DNA of 64,000 bases from Aliikangiella sp. G2MR2-5. GTDB taxonomy: Bacteria > Pseudomonadota > Gammaproteobacteria > Enterobacterales > Kangiellaceae. How positions within the stretch are numbered: the stretch's first letter is position 1; every line of letters starts with the position of its first letter. The notes under the pieces are model-generated. The model was not told the DNA's origin. It saw only the letters and a list, made by a program, of their open reading frames with translations, and did not search any database. The translations under genes and the position numbers were made by a program. The stretch lies in the NCBI RefSeq assembly GCF_015687155.1, contig NZ_JADPQF010000004.1, forward strand, positions 1-64,000. Reading direction: 5' to 3'. Positions 37,757 to 46,935 of this stretch are shown piece after piece.

Positions 37757-37954
37757 TCCCGTTAGCCGACGCCTGTTTTTTCTGGCAATCAATTTCCATC
37801 TCTTTCGTTATCAGGAAATTGCAGGTAACGAAAAGCGCCTGGTATATACCAGGGCAAATTAATACGAACGAATAGCGGTAAAAAAGCAAAACGATTAAAC
37901 TATCATTCTCTGCAACAAAAACGATACTTCTATTTACTGCTGGATTCATGCATA

Positions 37955-38542
37955 GTGACAGTTATTAAACACACAGTTATTCGGATAATGAGTGGCCATA
38001 CGCCACTGCCGGAGTTAGCCCTTGATAGACTCTTACATAATGCGAAAGAAATTGATATTCCAACAGGGTACAGACTGTTTTCTATGGGAGAAAAGCCAGA
38101 TTGTATTTATCTGGTGATAAAGGGGCTTCTTCGAGCGATTTATGAAACCGAACAGGGCAATATCTGCAGTAAAGAATTCTATTGGGAAGGGGATACTATT
38201 TTTTCGCTACGCAGTATTCTTAGAGATGAGCCGCTTCCTTATTCGATTGAATCGGTTGAAAATTGTCGACTAGTAAAAATTCCCCTCAGCAACTACTTGA
38301 GTTTAGTTAAAGAACATTCTCAATGGAAAGACTATCATATTGCTCAGCTGGGGCTTCACCTCTACCAAAAAGAAATTAAAGAAGAGTTACTGCTAGTTAA
38401 CAATAATCAGGAGAAAGTCGTCAAAACTTATGAACTTTTCCCTGACTTTGTAAATCGTGTTCCAGCCAGATTACTCGCTTCCTATCTAAATCTGACACCA
38501 GTGAGCCTCAGTAGAATAAAGAAACGGCTAAACTTAAAATAA
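37955..38542 (+). CDS. Crp/Fnr-family transcriptional regulator
   Basis: The 195-residue protein has an N-terminal cyclic-nucleotide-binding beta-barrel (RLFSMGEKPDCIYLVIKGL...) and a short C-terminal helix-turn-helix (RLLASYLNLTPVSLSRIKKR). It lacks iron-sulfur cysteines, so it is not Fnr itself; the layout resembles the Crp-like regulators common near small-molecule genes. The start is GTG at 37955 or ATG at 37988. The neighbouring ElaA and EamA genes may be targets; that is inference. Confidence 0.82.
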   Translation: MTVIKHTVIRIMSGHTPLPELALDRLLHNAKEIDIPTGYRLFSMGEKPDCIYLVIKGLLRAIYETEQGNICSKEFYWEGDTIFSLRSILRDEPLPYSIESVENCRLVKIPLSNYLSLVKEHSQWKDYHIAQLGLHLYQKEIKEELLLVNNNQEKVVKTYELFPDFVNRVPARLLASYLNLTPVSLSRIKKRLNLK

Positions 38543-38634
38543 TCTTCTACTATATTAACAAATGTTAACGCCTAAATTAGGCCAACTATATTAAATTGAC
38601 CTTATCTAATTTGAAGTCAACCGGATCGATTCTA

Positions 38635-39111
38635 ATGGCAATTGAATGGTACCTAAAACCTTTTGATGAGTTAACCAATAACGAGCTCTATCAAATTATA
38701 AGATTACGCATTGATATTTTCGTAGTAGAGCAGGATTGCCCCTATAGTGATCTCGATGGTAAAGACTATCAGCCCGGAGCAATGCACTTTTTTGGCGTGG
38801 ATACGATCCGTAATGACAATGAAAATATTGTCGCTTATATGAGAATATTATCTCCTGGTATAAGCTATCCTGATATGCCTTCACTCGGGCGGGTTGTTAC
38901 TTCTGCGTCAGCTCGAGGGACAGGCCTGGGACATCAAATGCTTGAGAAAGCAGTTGCAATTCTCGATAGTCACTGGCCAGATAAAACTTGCCACATTTCA
39001 GCCCAGTCTCACTTGCAAGGTTATTATCGTCAACAAAACTTTATTGCCGTGGGCAGTGAATATCTGGAGGATAATATTCCACACATCGGTATGGAAAGAA
39101 AGCCGCAATAG
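38635..39111 (+). CDS. ElaA-family GNAT N-acetyltransferase
   Basis: The ATG at 38635 gives 158 residues, the usual ElaA size (the frame is open to 38596). Family motifs are FDELTNNELYQIIRLRIDIF and VVEQDCPYSDLDGKD near the start, the acetyl-CoA loop in SARGTGLGHQML, and AQSHLQGYYRQQNF towards the end. ElaA-type enzymes are GNAT acetyltransferases of unknown substrate. The gene is 17 bp upstream of a DMT exporter gene and probably co-transcribed with it. Confidence 0.88.
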   Translation: MAIEWYLKPFDELTNNELYQIIRLRIDIFVVEQDCPYSDLDGKDYQPGAMHFFGVDTIRNDNENIVAYMRILSPGISYPDMPSLGRVVTSASARGTGLGHQMLEKAVAILDSHWPDKTCHISAQSHLQGYYRQQNFIAVGSEYLEDNIPHIGMERKPQ

Positions 39112-39128
39112 CCAGTCAAACAATTGCA

Positions 39129-39998
39129 ATGAGAAATATCAGTATAGTGATGCTTGCAATAATTAGTTTGATTGCAGGTAACCTCTTCGCCACTTTTGTT
39201 GACGTTATTGTTAAACTAACGGCCGCAGAAGTCAGTGTATATCAGTATATTTTTCTAAGACAGCTTGCTGTATTTACTATTTTGCTACCATTCTGGTTGC
39301 GTTTGAGTAAGGTACAGCGTAACCCGATTAACTTAAAAGTTCACTGTGCTCGAGCGGTGCTCACCAATATCGGCGGTCCATCAGCGGTAATCGCGATTTT
39401 GTACTTACCGCTCGCTACTGCCAATGTGATTTTTTATTCTGCCCCGCTAATCACAGTTTTAATGGCCAAATTGTTCTTTAGGGAATCTATAACCCGAGAA
39501 AGACTAATTGTTACTTTATGTGGATTTGCAGGTGTTATTGTCGCTTTTCGCCCCGAGTACATCGATCTGGCAGGTTTTCTCGCTTTAGTCACCGCCTTCG
39601 CTGTCGCAGGATATAACATTTCGGTTAAGTGGCTTCCTACCAGTCACCCGCTCAATACCTTATTCTGGAGTAACTTGTTAACCCTGCCAATCACCGGTGC
39701 AATCGCAGTTTTCTATTGGCAGCCGATAACTCAGGAGCTATTAATTCTCGCCTCTGGTGCCTGCGTCTGCTTGCTAATCTATCAAGCGTGTTGCGTGTAT
39801 GCATTTCAGCGCGCAGATGCCAGTGCAATTTCAGTAGCGGAGTACTCTGGACTTATTTTTGCGGCATTACTTGGATGGTTGATCTTTGATGAAGCTGTGG
39901 ATATTTGGACTATAAGTGGAATTACATTAATTGTTTTACCTATTATGTGGCAAAGTTGGCGCGAGAATCGTAGCCAGAAACTTTCTGGCTATCAATAA
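39129..39998 (+). CDS. EamA/DMT-superfamily transporter
   Basis: The 289-residue protein has ten predicted membrane helices formed by two EamA repeats, with an F-R-P-E-Y segment after helix five (GVIVAFRPEYI) at the repeat boundary and SAISVAEYSGLIFAALLGWL in the second repeat. Family members export metabolites such as amino acids or nucleosides. The substrate is unknown; pairing with the ElaA acetyltransferase suggests detoxification, which is inference. Confidence 0.85.
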   Translation: MRNISIVMLAIISLIAGNLFATFVDVIVKLTAAEVSVYQYIFLRQLAVFTILLPFWLRLSKVQRNPINLKVHCARAVLTNIGGPSAVIAILYLPLATANVIFYSAPLITVLMAKLFFRESITRERLIVTLCGFAGVIVAFRPEYIDLAGFLALVTAFAVAGYNISVKWLPTSHPLNTLFWSNLLTLPITGAIAVFYWQPITQELLILASGACVCLLIYQACCVYAFQRADASAISVAEYSGLIFAALLGWLIFDEAVDIWTISGITLIVLPIMWQSWRENRSQKLSGYQ

Positions 39999-40013
39999 TC
40001 TTACTTTCAAAAG

Positions 40014-40430
40014 TTACCAATATTCTTTAATCCTGGAGATTTTATCTTTCTCAAATTCGAACAAAGTAGTACCTCCAGGCTCCCGTTTGATAACCAGCAT
40101 ATTCAATCCAGAAAATGTACTAAGTATCTTCACCGGTTCAGAGTCTTTATAATTTCCATTTTTCCAGTTTCTGAGAAATCCATTGTAGAGATCTTGCCTA
40201 GAGTACTCCCCACCATATCCTTCATGAATATAGACGAAGTCATTAGTTAAATAAGTAAATTTGCTATCAATATCAGCCTGACTGTCAACCTTTTCGAAGA
40301 ATATTTTTACCAGTTGCAACTTCTCATTTTCGCCCGTCATACTAGTTTCATCGGCAACTGCTTCTGGAATGCCAAATAAATAGGCAAGTATTGCAATAGC
40401 GAGCGACCATAACGCTATACTTTTATGCAT
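40014..40430 (-). CDS. Exported SnoaL/DUF4440-like protein
   Basis: The 138-residue protein has a signal peptide (1-26, cleaved at AVA). The mature region (FFEKVDSQADIDSKFTYLTNDFVYIHEGYGG through FEKDKISRIKEYW) has the NTF2-like alpha-beta layout, ending in the KISRIKEYW motif seen in SnoaL-like nuclear-transport-factor-2 proteins. It is 19 bp downstream of the metallo-beta-lactamase-fold gene on the same strand, probably an operon. Confidence 0.7.
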   Translation of the reverse strand: MHKSIALWSLAIAILAYLFGIPEAVADETSMTGENEKLQLVKIFFEKVDSQADIDSKFTYLTNDFVYIHEGYGGEYSRQDLYNGFLRNWKNGNYKDSEPVKILSTFSGLNMLVIKREPGGTTLFEFEKDKISRIKEYW

Positions 40431-40449
40431 TGATGTGTCTCCTCAATTA

Positions 40450-41634
40450 CTATCTAGCAGTCAAGCTAGTTCTAGTGGCGATCACCGGTTTTTCTTCTTC
40501 ATAAATCCTCAGTTGATATTTCTCACTGCTTGCATCAAATTCAAATGTTAAATACTCACCGTTGTTCCAGTTTCGAAATTCAAATTTTCCGCCTTTTCGA
40601 GGTAATAATTCCGTGACATGTTCTCCTTTAAATCTTAGAAAAAGCCTCCCTTCCTCCGCATAAATTTCGGCGACTTTCCCACCTGGTAGGTGATAAAAGC
40701 CCACAAACTTTTCTATTTCAAACGCTGGTAGCGATATTTCTGATTCAGAAAAACTGCTGCTTCGAATATGCCAGTCAATGCGTCGACTCATCATATCTGC
40801 AGTCATAAATTGCTCTTTATTGTTGCCGTTAAATCGCTCAAATAACGCGTGTACTTTTTTATCTTTTACTAATGATTCAGTAGTAATACCTTGCTTTTGC
40901 TGATTTATAACGTAATCAGACCATTCCAAAGTGTCTTGCAAGTATTTGATTACATGTTGTTTGTTGACCACCTCACCATGTCCAGGTACAACTTTGGTTT
41001 TCTCATCACTTAGATCAATTGCAAAATTAAGCACAGACTTTATTCCCTGTATTCCTCCATTACTCACCGAAGGACCCCAAGTCGTTGCATGAGTATCGCC
41101 GGTAAAAACGACATTGGCCTTCTTTAAATAGATGATGGCATCATCCATGGTATGTGCATTAACGTGAAAGGCCTCAATGGTCTCGGCACCAAATCTGAGT
41201 GTAAGACGATTCTTAAACGTTAGATGAACAAAGTCTGCTTGGCGGACAATAAGCGCATTTTCCTGGGCAATGACAGTGGCCCCCTGCTTGGCAAAAAACT
41301 CATTACCACCACTATGATCCCGGTGATGATGGGTATTAATTACATATTTAACTGGTTTATCTGAAATTGCCCTTATCGCTTTCATCAGCTGCTGATGGCT
41401 TTCTTCGTGAATGTTGGCCGAATCAATCAAAGTGATTCCTTCATCTTCTACCAGAACACCTGTGTTAGCCCCCAAACCATTTCCACCGATAATCACGTAA
41501 AAATTGTTAGTGATTTTCTGAGTTTTCATCTGGGCTCCCTTAACAATTGCCACAGCGTCTGGACTAAGGCTCCATCCCGAGACAATTAAAAATACTAACA
41601 ATATTACTCCACTAGCTATCTTTTGATTTGGCAT
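40450..41634 (-). CDS. Exported metallo-beta-lactamase-fold hydrolase
   Basis: The 394-residue protein has a signal peptide or anchor (1-28) and an MBL domain (about 45-250) with the zinc motif HHHRDH, GDTHATTWGPS and the distal histidine in VVPGHGE. The C-terminal 120 residues form a beta-rich extra domain (VGFYHLPGGKVAEIYAEEGR). This arrangement occurs in exported MBL proteins related to quinoprotein-type metallohydrolases and is not diagnostic of a beta-lactamase. The substrate is unknown. It precedes the SnoaL-like gene and diverges from the CadC-like regulator gene at 41806. Confidence 0.8.
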   Translation of the reverse strand: MPNQKIASGVILLVFLIVSGWSLSPDAVAIVKGAQMKTQKITNNFYVIIGGNGLGANTGVLVEDEGITLIDSANIHEESHQQLMKAIRAISDKPVKYVINTHHHRDHSGGNEFFAKQGATVIAQENALIVRQADFVHLTFKNRLTLRFGAETIEAFHVNAHTMDDAIIYLKKANVVFTGDTHATTWGPSVSNGGIQGIKSVLNFAIDLSDEKTKVVPGHGEVVNKQHVIKYLQDTLEWSDYVINQQKQGITTESLVKDKKVHALFERFNGNNKEQFMTADMMSRRIDWHIRSSSFSESEISLPAFEIEKFVGFYHLPGGKVAEIYAEEGRLFLRFKGEHVTELLPRKGGKFEFRNWNNGEYLTFEFDASSEKYQLRIYEEEKPVIATRTSLTAR

Positions 41635-41805
41635 GCATTTCTCCTGATGATTAATTGTACACCTGCGACTTGAATGACTCGTAAGCTACCCTTTTCAAAA
41701 TAAAAAGCTCGATTTTTACCTGATTAAAAGCTGATTTTTGTTGTTTTATAAAGCTTGCAGGGCTGATACTCTTGCAGACTGAATTTAGCTAGCAAAGTCA
41801 CTCTT

Positions 41806-43884
41806 ATGAAAAGACACTTCAGAGTTGGGCAATTTGAAGTTGACCTGAACCGCAATCAAATTAGAAATGGTTCGACTTTAGAATCGCTCCAACCGAGAAT
41901 ATTAGCGGTATTAGCTCTCTTGGCGGACATGCAGGGAGAAGTTGTTTCTCATGATGAGATTATGGAGCGTATTTGGGGTGAGAGTACCGTTAGCCCGAAT
42001 ACGTTACAACGTTGTATCGCTCAACTAAGAAAAGTATTAGGAGATGACAGTCGTAGACAGGAAGTTATCAAAACACACTCAAAGAAAGGATACAGCCTTG
42101 AACTTCCGGTAGAGTGGCGTCCAGATAACGCTAGTCATTCTGGTAACAATAAGAAAATTTTGAATCACTGGTCCTCATCGTTCGCAGTTGTTTTACTCGC
42201 ACTAGCAGGCTCGGTATTTTGGTTTTACTATTCTTCACCATCACTATCCTTGCGTTATAACCACATCACACCGATTACCGCGAGCGATGAAAAAGAATTC
42301 AATCCCAACTATTCTCCTGATGGTCGTTACCTGGTTTATCATCGTTATCTTGATGTGTGTGAAAACCATATCTGGGCAAAAGATCTAAAAACTCAAAAAG
42401 AATATCGCTTAACTAAAGACGCTGGTGTTTATGGTGCACATAGCTGGTCTTATGATGGGACTCAGATAGCATTTATCAAACAGGAAAACTGTCAGAGCAA
42501 TACGCAAATCGAACATAGTCAATGTTGGCGCCTGCAAACTCTGGATTTTGCCGCGGCACTGCAATCACCAGTTACCGCCACACAAAGACTCGATTGCGAC
42601 GAGTCTCCAACTACTAATCCTGTTTGGCTTAATAACGGTGATATTTTGATGCTGAAACAAGATAGAAACAGGCAAAAACTGATGCGATTTGACGCTCGTA
42701 GCAATCAGCTAACAGAATTTTACCGCTCACCAAACATGGTGCTTTACGACTTTGATTATTCCAGAATAAGTGAAAAAATAGCCGTTATTGGTAGCGATAG
42801 TTCAAATACGCATTACATAGAGTTACTCAACACCAGTGGCAAGCTTGAGTCTATCCGTCGGATAAAACCAATTGACAACCTCTCAAAAAATCAACGCTAC
42901 TACAGTAGTTTTGATTCCCGAGGCAGGTCTCTGGTTACCAACCTTCAAACAGGTCTATTTCACCTTTCACTCGATGGGAATTTGTTTCCGATTGAAATTT
43001 CTTCCAGCGAGAAAGTCTATTCTCCCAGCTACCATCCATCAGAAAATAAAATCGTTGCTTCAATGGGTACCGTTGATATTGATCTGGCATTAGTGGGGAT
43101 GAAAGATTTACATAGAAAAAAAGAGTTCGAAGTAGGATTTAATCAAGTCTTTCAGCCCTATCCTAGTTTTGAACGATCTACTCGCCTCGAAAGTCAGGCT
43201 AGATTTAATCCTAAAACAGACCAGATTGCTTTTGTATCATCGCGTTCAGGTAGTCAACAGGTTTGGCTTGCAGAAGATGGTTCGATTCGCCAACTAAGTC
43301 ACTTGAAAAATAAGGAAAACGTGAATGGAATCGAATGGTCTCCGAATGGTGAAATGCTCGCTTATGTCGCTAATGATCGATTAATCATCAATAACTTAAA
43401 GGGAGCTTCAACCATATTTCCTTCAGCCATAACTTTCAAATCTTTGTTAGACTGGCCACATGATAAGCGCTTGTATGTATTAGCTACTTCAGGCTCGCAA
43501 AGTCAAATGCTAGAAATAGATTATATCGGAGAAGAATCAACTATCCAGATAGAATATCCACTACTTTGGGCAAAAAAATATAAAGACGGATTTATCTTCC
43601 TGAAAGAGGATCTCGGTCTCTGGATACAGGAAAAAAATAGCATCCGGCAACTAGCAATTAGCCCGGCTCAAATAACAGGAAAGCCCATTGTACTCGTTCA
43701 AGATGAAGTCTTTGGTGTTGGGAGAAATGACGAGCTGTGGCGTTTTAATTTGCAAGATAACAAATTCGAAATAATTGAAAAAGTCCATCCTAAAGTGTGG
43801 TGGATTGAGGATATAAAAGACGACTTAATCTTATTGGCCCAGGCCATATCTGCGAAAAAAGAGATTATCGAATTGTCTCCCTGA
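41806..43884 (+). CDS. CadC-like membrane regulator with PD40/TolB-type beta-propeller
   Basis: The 692-residue protein starts with an OmpR-type winged helix (residues 1-105, with RRQEVIKTHSKKGYSLELP at its end), has one membrane helix (about 123-145), and continues with a large periplasmic part of repeated PD40-like blades (FNPNYSPDGRYLVYHRY, GAHSWSYDGTQIAFIKQ, EWSPNGEMLAYVAN). Winged helix plus TolB-like propeller in one chain is a known ToxR/CadC relative type in Shewanella and allies. It presumably senses a periplasmic ligand. It is divergent from the MBL/SnoaL operon (171 bp apart), a likely target. Confidence 0.88.
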   Translation: MKRHFRVGQFEVDLNRNQIRNGSTLESLQPRILAVLALLADMQGEVVSHDEIMERIWGESTVSPNTLQRCIAQLRKVLGDDSRRQEVIKTHSKKGYSLELPVEWRPDNASHSGNNKKILNHWSSSFAVVLLALAGSVFWFYYSSPSLSLRYNHITPITASDEKEFNPNYSPDGRYLVYHRYLDVCENHIWAKDLKTQKEYRLTKDAGVYGAHSWSYDGTQIAFIKQENCQSNTQIEHSQCWRLQTLDFAAALQSPVTATQRLDCDESPTTNPVWLNNGDILMLKQDRNRQKLMRFDARSNQLTEFYRSPNMVLYDFDYSRISEKIAVIGSDSSNTHYIELLNTSGKLESIRRIKPIDNLSKNQRYYSSFDSRGRSLVTNLQTGLFHLSLDGNLFPIEISSSEKVYSPSYHPSENKIVASMGTVDIDLALVGMKDLHRKKEFEVGFNQVFQPYPSFERSTRLESQARFNPKTDQIAFVSSRSGSQQVWLAEDGSIRQLSHLKNKENVNGIEWSPNGEMLAYVANDRLIINNLKGASTIFPSAITFKSLLDWPHDKRLYVLATSGSQSQMLEIDYIGEESTIQIEYPLLWAKKYKDGFIFLKEDLGLWIQEKNSIRQLAISPAQITGKPIVLVQDEVFGVGRNDELWRFNLQDNKFEIIEKVHPKVWWIEDIKDDLILLAQAISAKKEIIELSP

Positions 43885-44018
43885 TTACTTCTCCTCAAGG
43901 TCAACTATTCGGCTCATGTAGTGAATAAAGTCAGTCACTGATGTGACATTAGCTAGAGATTTTTGCACTTTGCTTGTCACTTACTATTAAAATCTTACAG
44001 CTATATAAGGGAAAATCA

Positions 44019-45185
44019 ATGCTTTTCAGGATAGTAACTTTAGTATTTTTATTCACTGTCAGCTTTTCTGCTATTTCTAAAGCTTCATTGAAAACTACTC
44101 CAATATATTCATCTGAGCTTACTCGTTTGCTCGAAGATTTATGTGACAAGGACATTGTTATACTCGGTGAAGACGCCAATCATGGCAGCGCAAAAACACT
44201 GAAAGTCAAAGCTCAAATAACGCGTCAACTCATTGAAACATGTAATTTCAATCAACTGGGGCTGGAAAGCCAGGTTTATGATCTGATCGATTTTAGTAAT
44301 AAACTTCATACGGGTAATGCCAGCGCAAAACGACTACAACAGTCCGTTAGCTACTTTTTGTCTTCGGCAAAAGTACTCGAAGAGTTTTTTGTCTATCTCT
44401 TTGAAGAGGCCCAAAATAGCAAGCTGGAGATATTTGGCTTTGACCATCAGATAGGTGGAAGAGGACAGTTTTTTGCACAAAAAGAACTACCAGATCAATT
44501 GACCCGCTACCTTGATCAGGAAAAAATCGAATGTAAAAAGAAAATTACCCAATTAACGCAATGGCAATATACTCAGGAAACACCTTTCGGCAAAGAAGTA
44601 ATCGCTGAATTACAGAGCTGTCTCGATAAAATTAAAACAGCCACGCAAAAATTTAAACATAATGAAGACAGTAAGCAGATAGCACTAATGAACAATAACC
44701 TGAAAAGCTTCCTCGATGCTTTTTCTGGAAATACTTTTAACGCTAGAGACAAGGCGATGTTTTCGAATATTGTCGAGTATTTTTCTCGCCCATCGCTAAA
44801 ATCAAAGAAGAAGTTAGTCATCTGGACTGCAACAATTCACGCACTCAAGAGCAATCAAGGAATATCCGGACAGCTTATACCCATGGGCCAACATCTGAAT
44901 GAACTCTATGAAAAATCAGTCGCCCGCATTGGGTTTACTGCACTGAAAGGAAGTTTCGGTCGTGGTACCAAAATTCATGCTGTACCGAAAGCAAATCGAG
45001 GCGCTCTGGAACAGGTTATCAGCAAAAATCATTCGGGAGAATGGATATATTTGGATAATAACGCACTGACGCAGCTTGGAAAAGTGGAAGCAAAGCTTAT
45101 CAATTACATAAAACCAAGCGAAGCAGATTGGTCCCGATTAATTGATGGCGTTATAGTACTGGATACAGAGGAAGCAATTAAATAG
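44019..45185 (+). CDS. Erythromycin-esterase-like exported protein
   Basis: The ATG at 44019 follows AAGGGA and gives 388 residues with a signal peptide (1-21). The frame contains VILGEDANHGSAKT near residue 48, LGLESQVYDLIDF, FGFDHQIGG and VIWTATIHALK, which match the erythromycin esterase family layout (catalytic Glu and His). Resistance members (EreA/B) hydrolyse the macrolide lactone, but most chromosomal homologues are untested, so the substrate here is unknown. It ends 126 bp before the blaI-like gene, outside its operator. Confidence 0.75.
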   Translation: MLFRIVTLVFLFTVSFSAISKASLKTTPIYSSELTRLLEDLCDKDIVILGEDANHGSAKTLKVKAQITRQLIETCNFNQLGLESQVYDLIDFSNKLHTGNASAKRLQQSVSYFLSSAKVLEEFFVYLFEEAQNSKLEIFGFDHQIGGRGQFFAQKELPDQLTRYLDQEKIECKKKITQLTQWQYTQETPFGKEVIAELQSCLDKIKTATQKFKHNEDSKQIALMNNNLKSFLDAFSGNTFNARDKAMFSNIVEYFSRPSLKSKKKLVIWTATIHALKSNQGISGQLIPMGQHLNELYEKSVARIGFTALKGSFGRGTKIHAVPKANRGALEQVISKNHSGEWIYLDNNALTQLGKVEAKLINYIKPSEADWSRLIDGVIVLDTEEAIK

Positions 45186-45241
45186 GGCCACAAAAAGCGG
45201 CTCTCTGATTCGAACACAGAAATTCCTCTCTTAGAAAACAC

Positions 45242-45294
45242 TTTACAAATTATGATTACAAATGTAATACTAACTAATAAATTACATGCGTAAT
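45242..45294 (+). promoter_or_regulatory. blaI promoter with twin BlaI-type operators
   Basis: A promoter with TTTACA (45242-45247) and TAATAC (45265-45270), spacer 17 bp, carries the palindrome ATTACAAATGTAAT (45255-45268) between its boxes. A second copy, ATTACATGCGTAAT (45281-45294), follows with centres 26 bp apart. Both fit the TACA-N2-TGTA core bound by BlaI/MecI dimers. The same arrangement occurs at 52149-52199. Confidence 0.75.
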
Positions 45295-45311
45295 CAAAAT
45301 AACACTTAGCT

Positions 45312-45692
45312 ATGAAAATCAGCGACTCTGAAAAATATATCATGGACCTCTTGTGGCAATCGTCGCCACTATCTGCAAAAACAATTATTGGCCAACTCGA
45401 TCCTTGTCTGGAATGGCAAGATAAAACAGTGAAAACATTAATCAATCGCCTATTAAAAAAAGGTGCGATTGACTTTGAAAAACAAGGTAGGGAATATCTC
45501 TATTTTCCAGTATTGAAAGAGGAAGACTATATCATTGATGCCAGTGAAAATTTTGTAGAGCGCGTTTTCAAAGGTAATGTCAGTTCATTGATTGCAGCAT
45601 TCGCCAAAACTGACAAGCTTTCATCCAAAGATATCGAAGAGCTTAAAGGTCTGGTTAATCAGCTGGACTCAGCAGAAGGAAAGAAAAAGTGA
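45312..45692 (+). CDS. BlaI/MecI/CopY-family repressor
   Basis: The 126-residue protein has the winged-helix domain of the BlaI family (SDSEKYIMDLLWQSSPLSAKTI, LEWQDKTVKTLINRLLKKGAI, EYLYFPVL) and a C-terminal dimerisation helix region where BlaI proteins are cleaved. It is predicted to bind the twin palindromes upstream and thereby repress its own operon. Its stop overlaps the start of the M56 peptidase gene by four bases, the standard blaI-blaR coupling. Confidence 0.93.
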   Translation: MKISDSEKYIMDLLWQSSPLSAKTIIGQLDPCLEWQDKTVKTLINRLLKKGAIDFEKQGREYLYFPVLKEEDYIIDASENFVERVFKGNVSSLIAAFAKTDKLSSKDIEELKGLVNQLDSAEGKKK

Positions 45693-46924
45693 TCGAAACC
45701 ATCGCCGAGTACTTTTACTATAAGCTGGCAGGTATCTCATTTCTAATTCTGCTCATACTCTTCATACGTCCCTTTATTGTTAAGTACCTAAGTGTCAGAA
45801 CTTCCTATCAACTATGGCTTTTGATACCTTTGTTTTTACTTTTCCCCAACTTCGACTTTGTCGCAGCTTCTTCAAATGGCAACAGCATGTTTTTTGCCAG
45901 TCAAGTGAGTCTGATTCCATCGATAGAGAAGCTCGGAAACCAGATTGATGGCAAGTTCATTTATCTTGCTCTTGGTATCTGGCTTGGAGGCTTCGCTTTT
46001 TCTTTAGGTCGTTATTTCATTGGTTATTATCAATTAAACAAATCTCTAACTGACTACTCATATCAGCCACAAAGTCCTCTACTACAAAAAATCATCAGCA
46101 ACGCTCCTGCTGGTTTTAGGCTAACCCAAAGCAGGTTAGTTAATTGCCCAGGGATATTTGGGATCACAGAAGCCAAGATCATACTTCCGAGACGCTTTGA
46201 AGAAATGAATGTTCTACAACAGGAGATTATTCTGTGTCATGAACTTTTTCATTTTCAAAGACGTGATCACTTAATCAATCAATTTCGTAATATTTTCAAA
46301 TGTATCTTTTGGTTTAACCCGGTAATCTATGTTGCTGATAAATATTTTGAGGCTGATCAGGAGCTTTCTTGTGATCAGGGGGTATTGGAAGCTCAATCCG
46401 AGATCGATCCAAAAGACTACGCAATGACACTACTAGACGAAGCGGTGGCATTTAATTATCAATTACCATTTAGCCAATGGAATTACTCCAAGCTTGTTAA
46501 AAATAGAATAATGATGATTGGCAAAAGTAAATATCGAGCCTGGCATAAATGGCTGCTGTTACCTTTTGCCTTGATATCGCTAGGTTTCACCAGTTTGATT
46601 GTCGCTCAAAACAATGGAGCAATTCAGTCGGAAGGTCCTGTTCCGGTCAAGGTAATTCAACCAGACTATCCACGTGAAGCCGTGAATAACGATATTGAAG
46701 GAGAGGTTAAATTTAGTTTTGATCTGGATAATGATGGAACTCCCAGAAACCTGAAAATAGTCCACTCCATACCGCATGGGATATTTGATAAAGATGCTAC
46801 TAAAGCAATCAAACAATGGCGCTTTGATACAAAGAGCAATGCAAAGACAAACTTAAAGTACACTCTACAGTTTAGACTTCCGGATGACTGGAAAGAAATT
46901 AAAAAAGATATTTTGAAAAGGTAG
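45689..46924 (+). CDS. M56 BlaR1-like membrane peptidase with C-terminal TonB domain
   Basis: The 411-residue protein (GTG start, overlapping blaI by GTGA) has four membrane helices (about 13-31, 38-52, 91-112, 288-306). A cytosolic M56 zinc site HELFH is at 184-188, with the third ligand in EADQELSCD near 221. In BlaR1 the extracytoplasmic C-terminus is a penicillin-binding sensor; here it is a TonB-like domain (317-411: PVKVIQPDYPREA, IEGEVKFSFDL, KAIKQWRF, YTLQFRL). The M56 domain probably cleaves the repressor upon a signal. TonB-domain M56 proteins are known, but the signal is not. The domain is closely similar to the free protein at 52236. Confidence 0.9.
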   Translation: MIETIAEYFYYKLAGISFLILLILFIRPFIVKYLSVRTSYQLWLLIPLFLLFPNFDFVAASSNGNSMFFASQVSLIPSIEKLGNQIDGKFIYLALGIWLGGFAFSLGRYFIGYYQLNKSLTDYSYQPQSPLLQKIISNAPAGFRLTQSRLVNCPGIFGITEAKIILPRRFEEMNVLQQEIILCHELFHFQRRDHLINQFRNIFKCIFWFNPVIYVADKYFEADQELSCDQGVLEAQSEIDPKDYAMTLLDEAVAFNYQLPFSQWNYSKLVKNRIMMIGKSKYRAWHKWLLLPFALISLGFTSLIVAQNNGAIQSEGPVPVKVIQPDYPREAVNNDIEGEVKFSFDLDNDGTPRNLKIVHSIPHGIFDKDATKAIKQWRFDTKSNAKTNLKYTLQFRLPDDWKEIKKDILKR

Positions 46925-46935
46925 TTGTACTTCTT

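Noticed and set aside
37743-37949. Minus-strand open frame of 68 codons
   Set aside because: Overlaps the end of the preceding gene, lacks a ribosome site, and the sequence shows no family or pattern.
40450-41634. Beta-lactamase resistance gene
   Set aside because: The MBL motif is present, but the sequence and the extra C-terminal domain fit other exported MBL hydrolases; the nearby BlaI system is not adjacent.
45312-46924. Beta-lactam resistance regulator pair
   Set aside because: No penicillin-binding sensor domain exists in the M56 protein, and no beta-lactamase gene is next to it; the partner sequence is a TonB domain.
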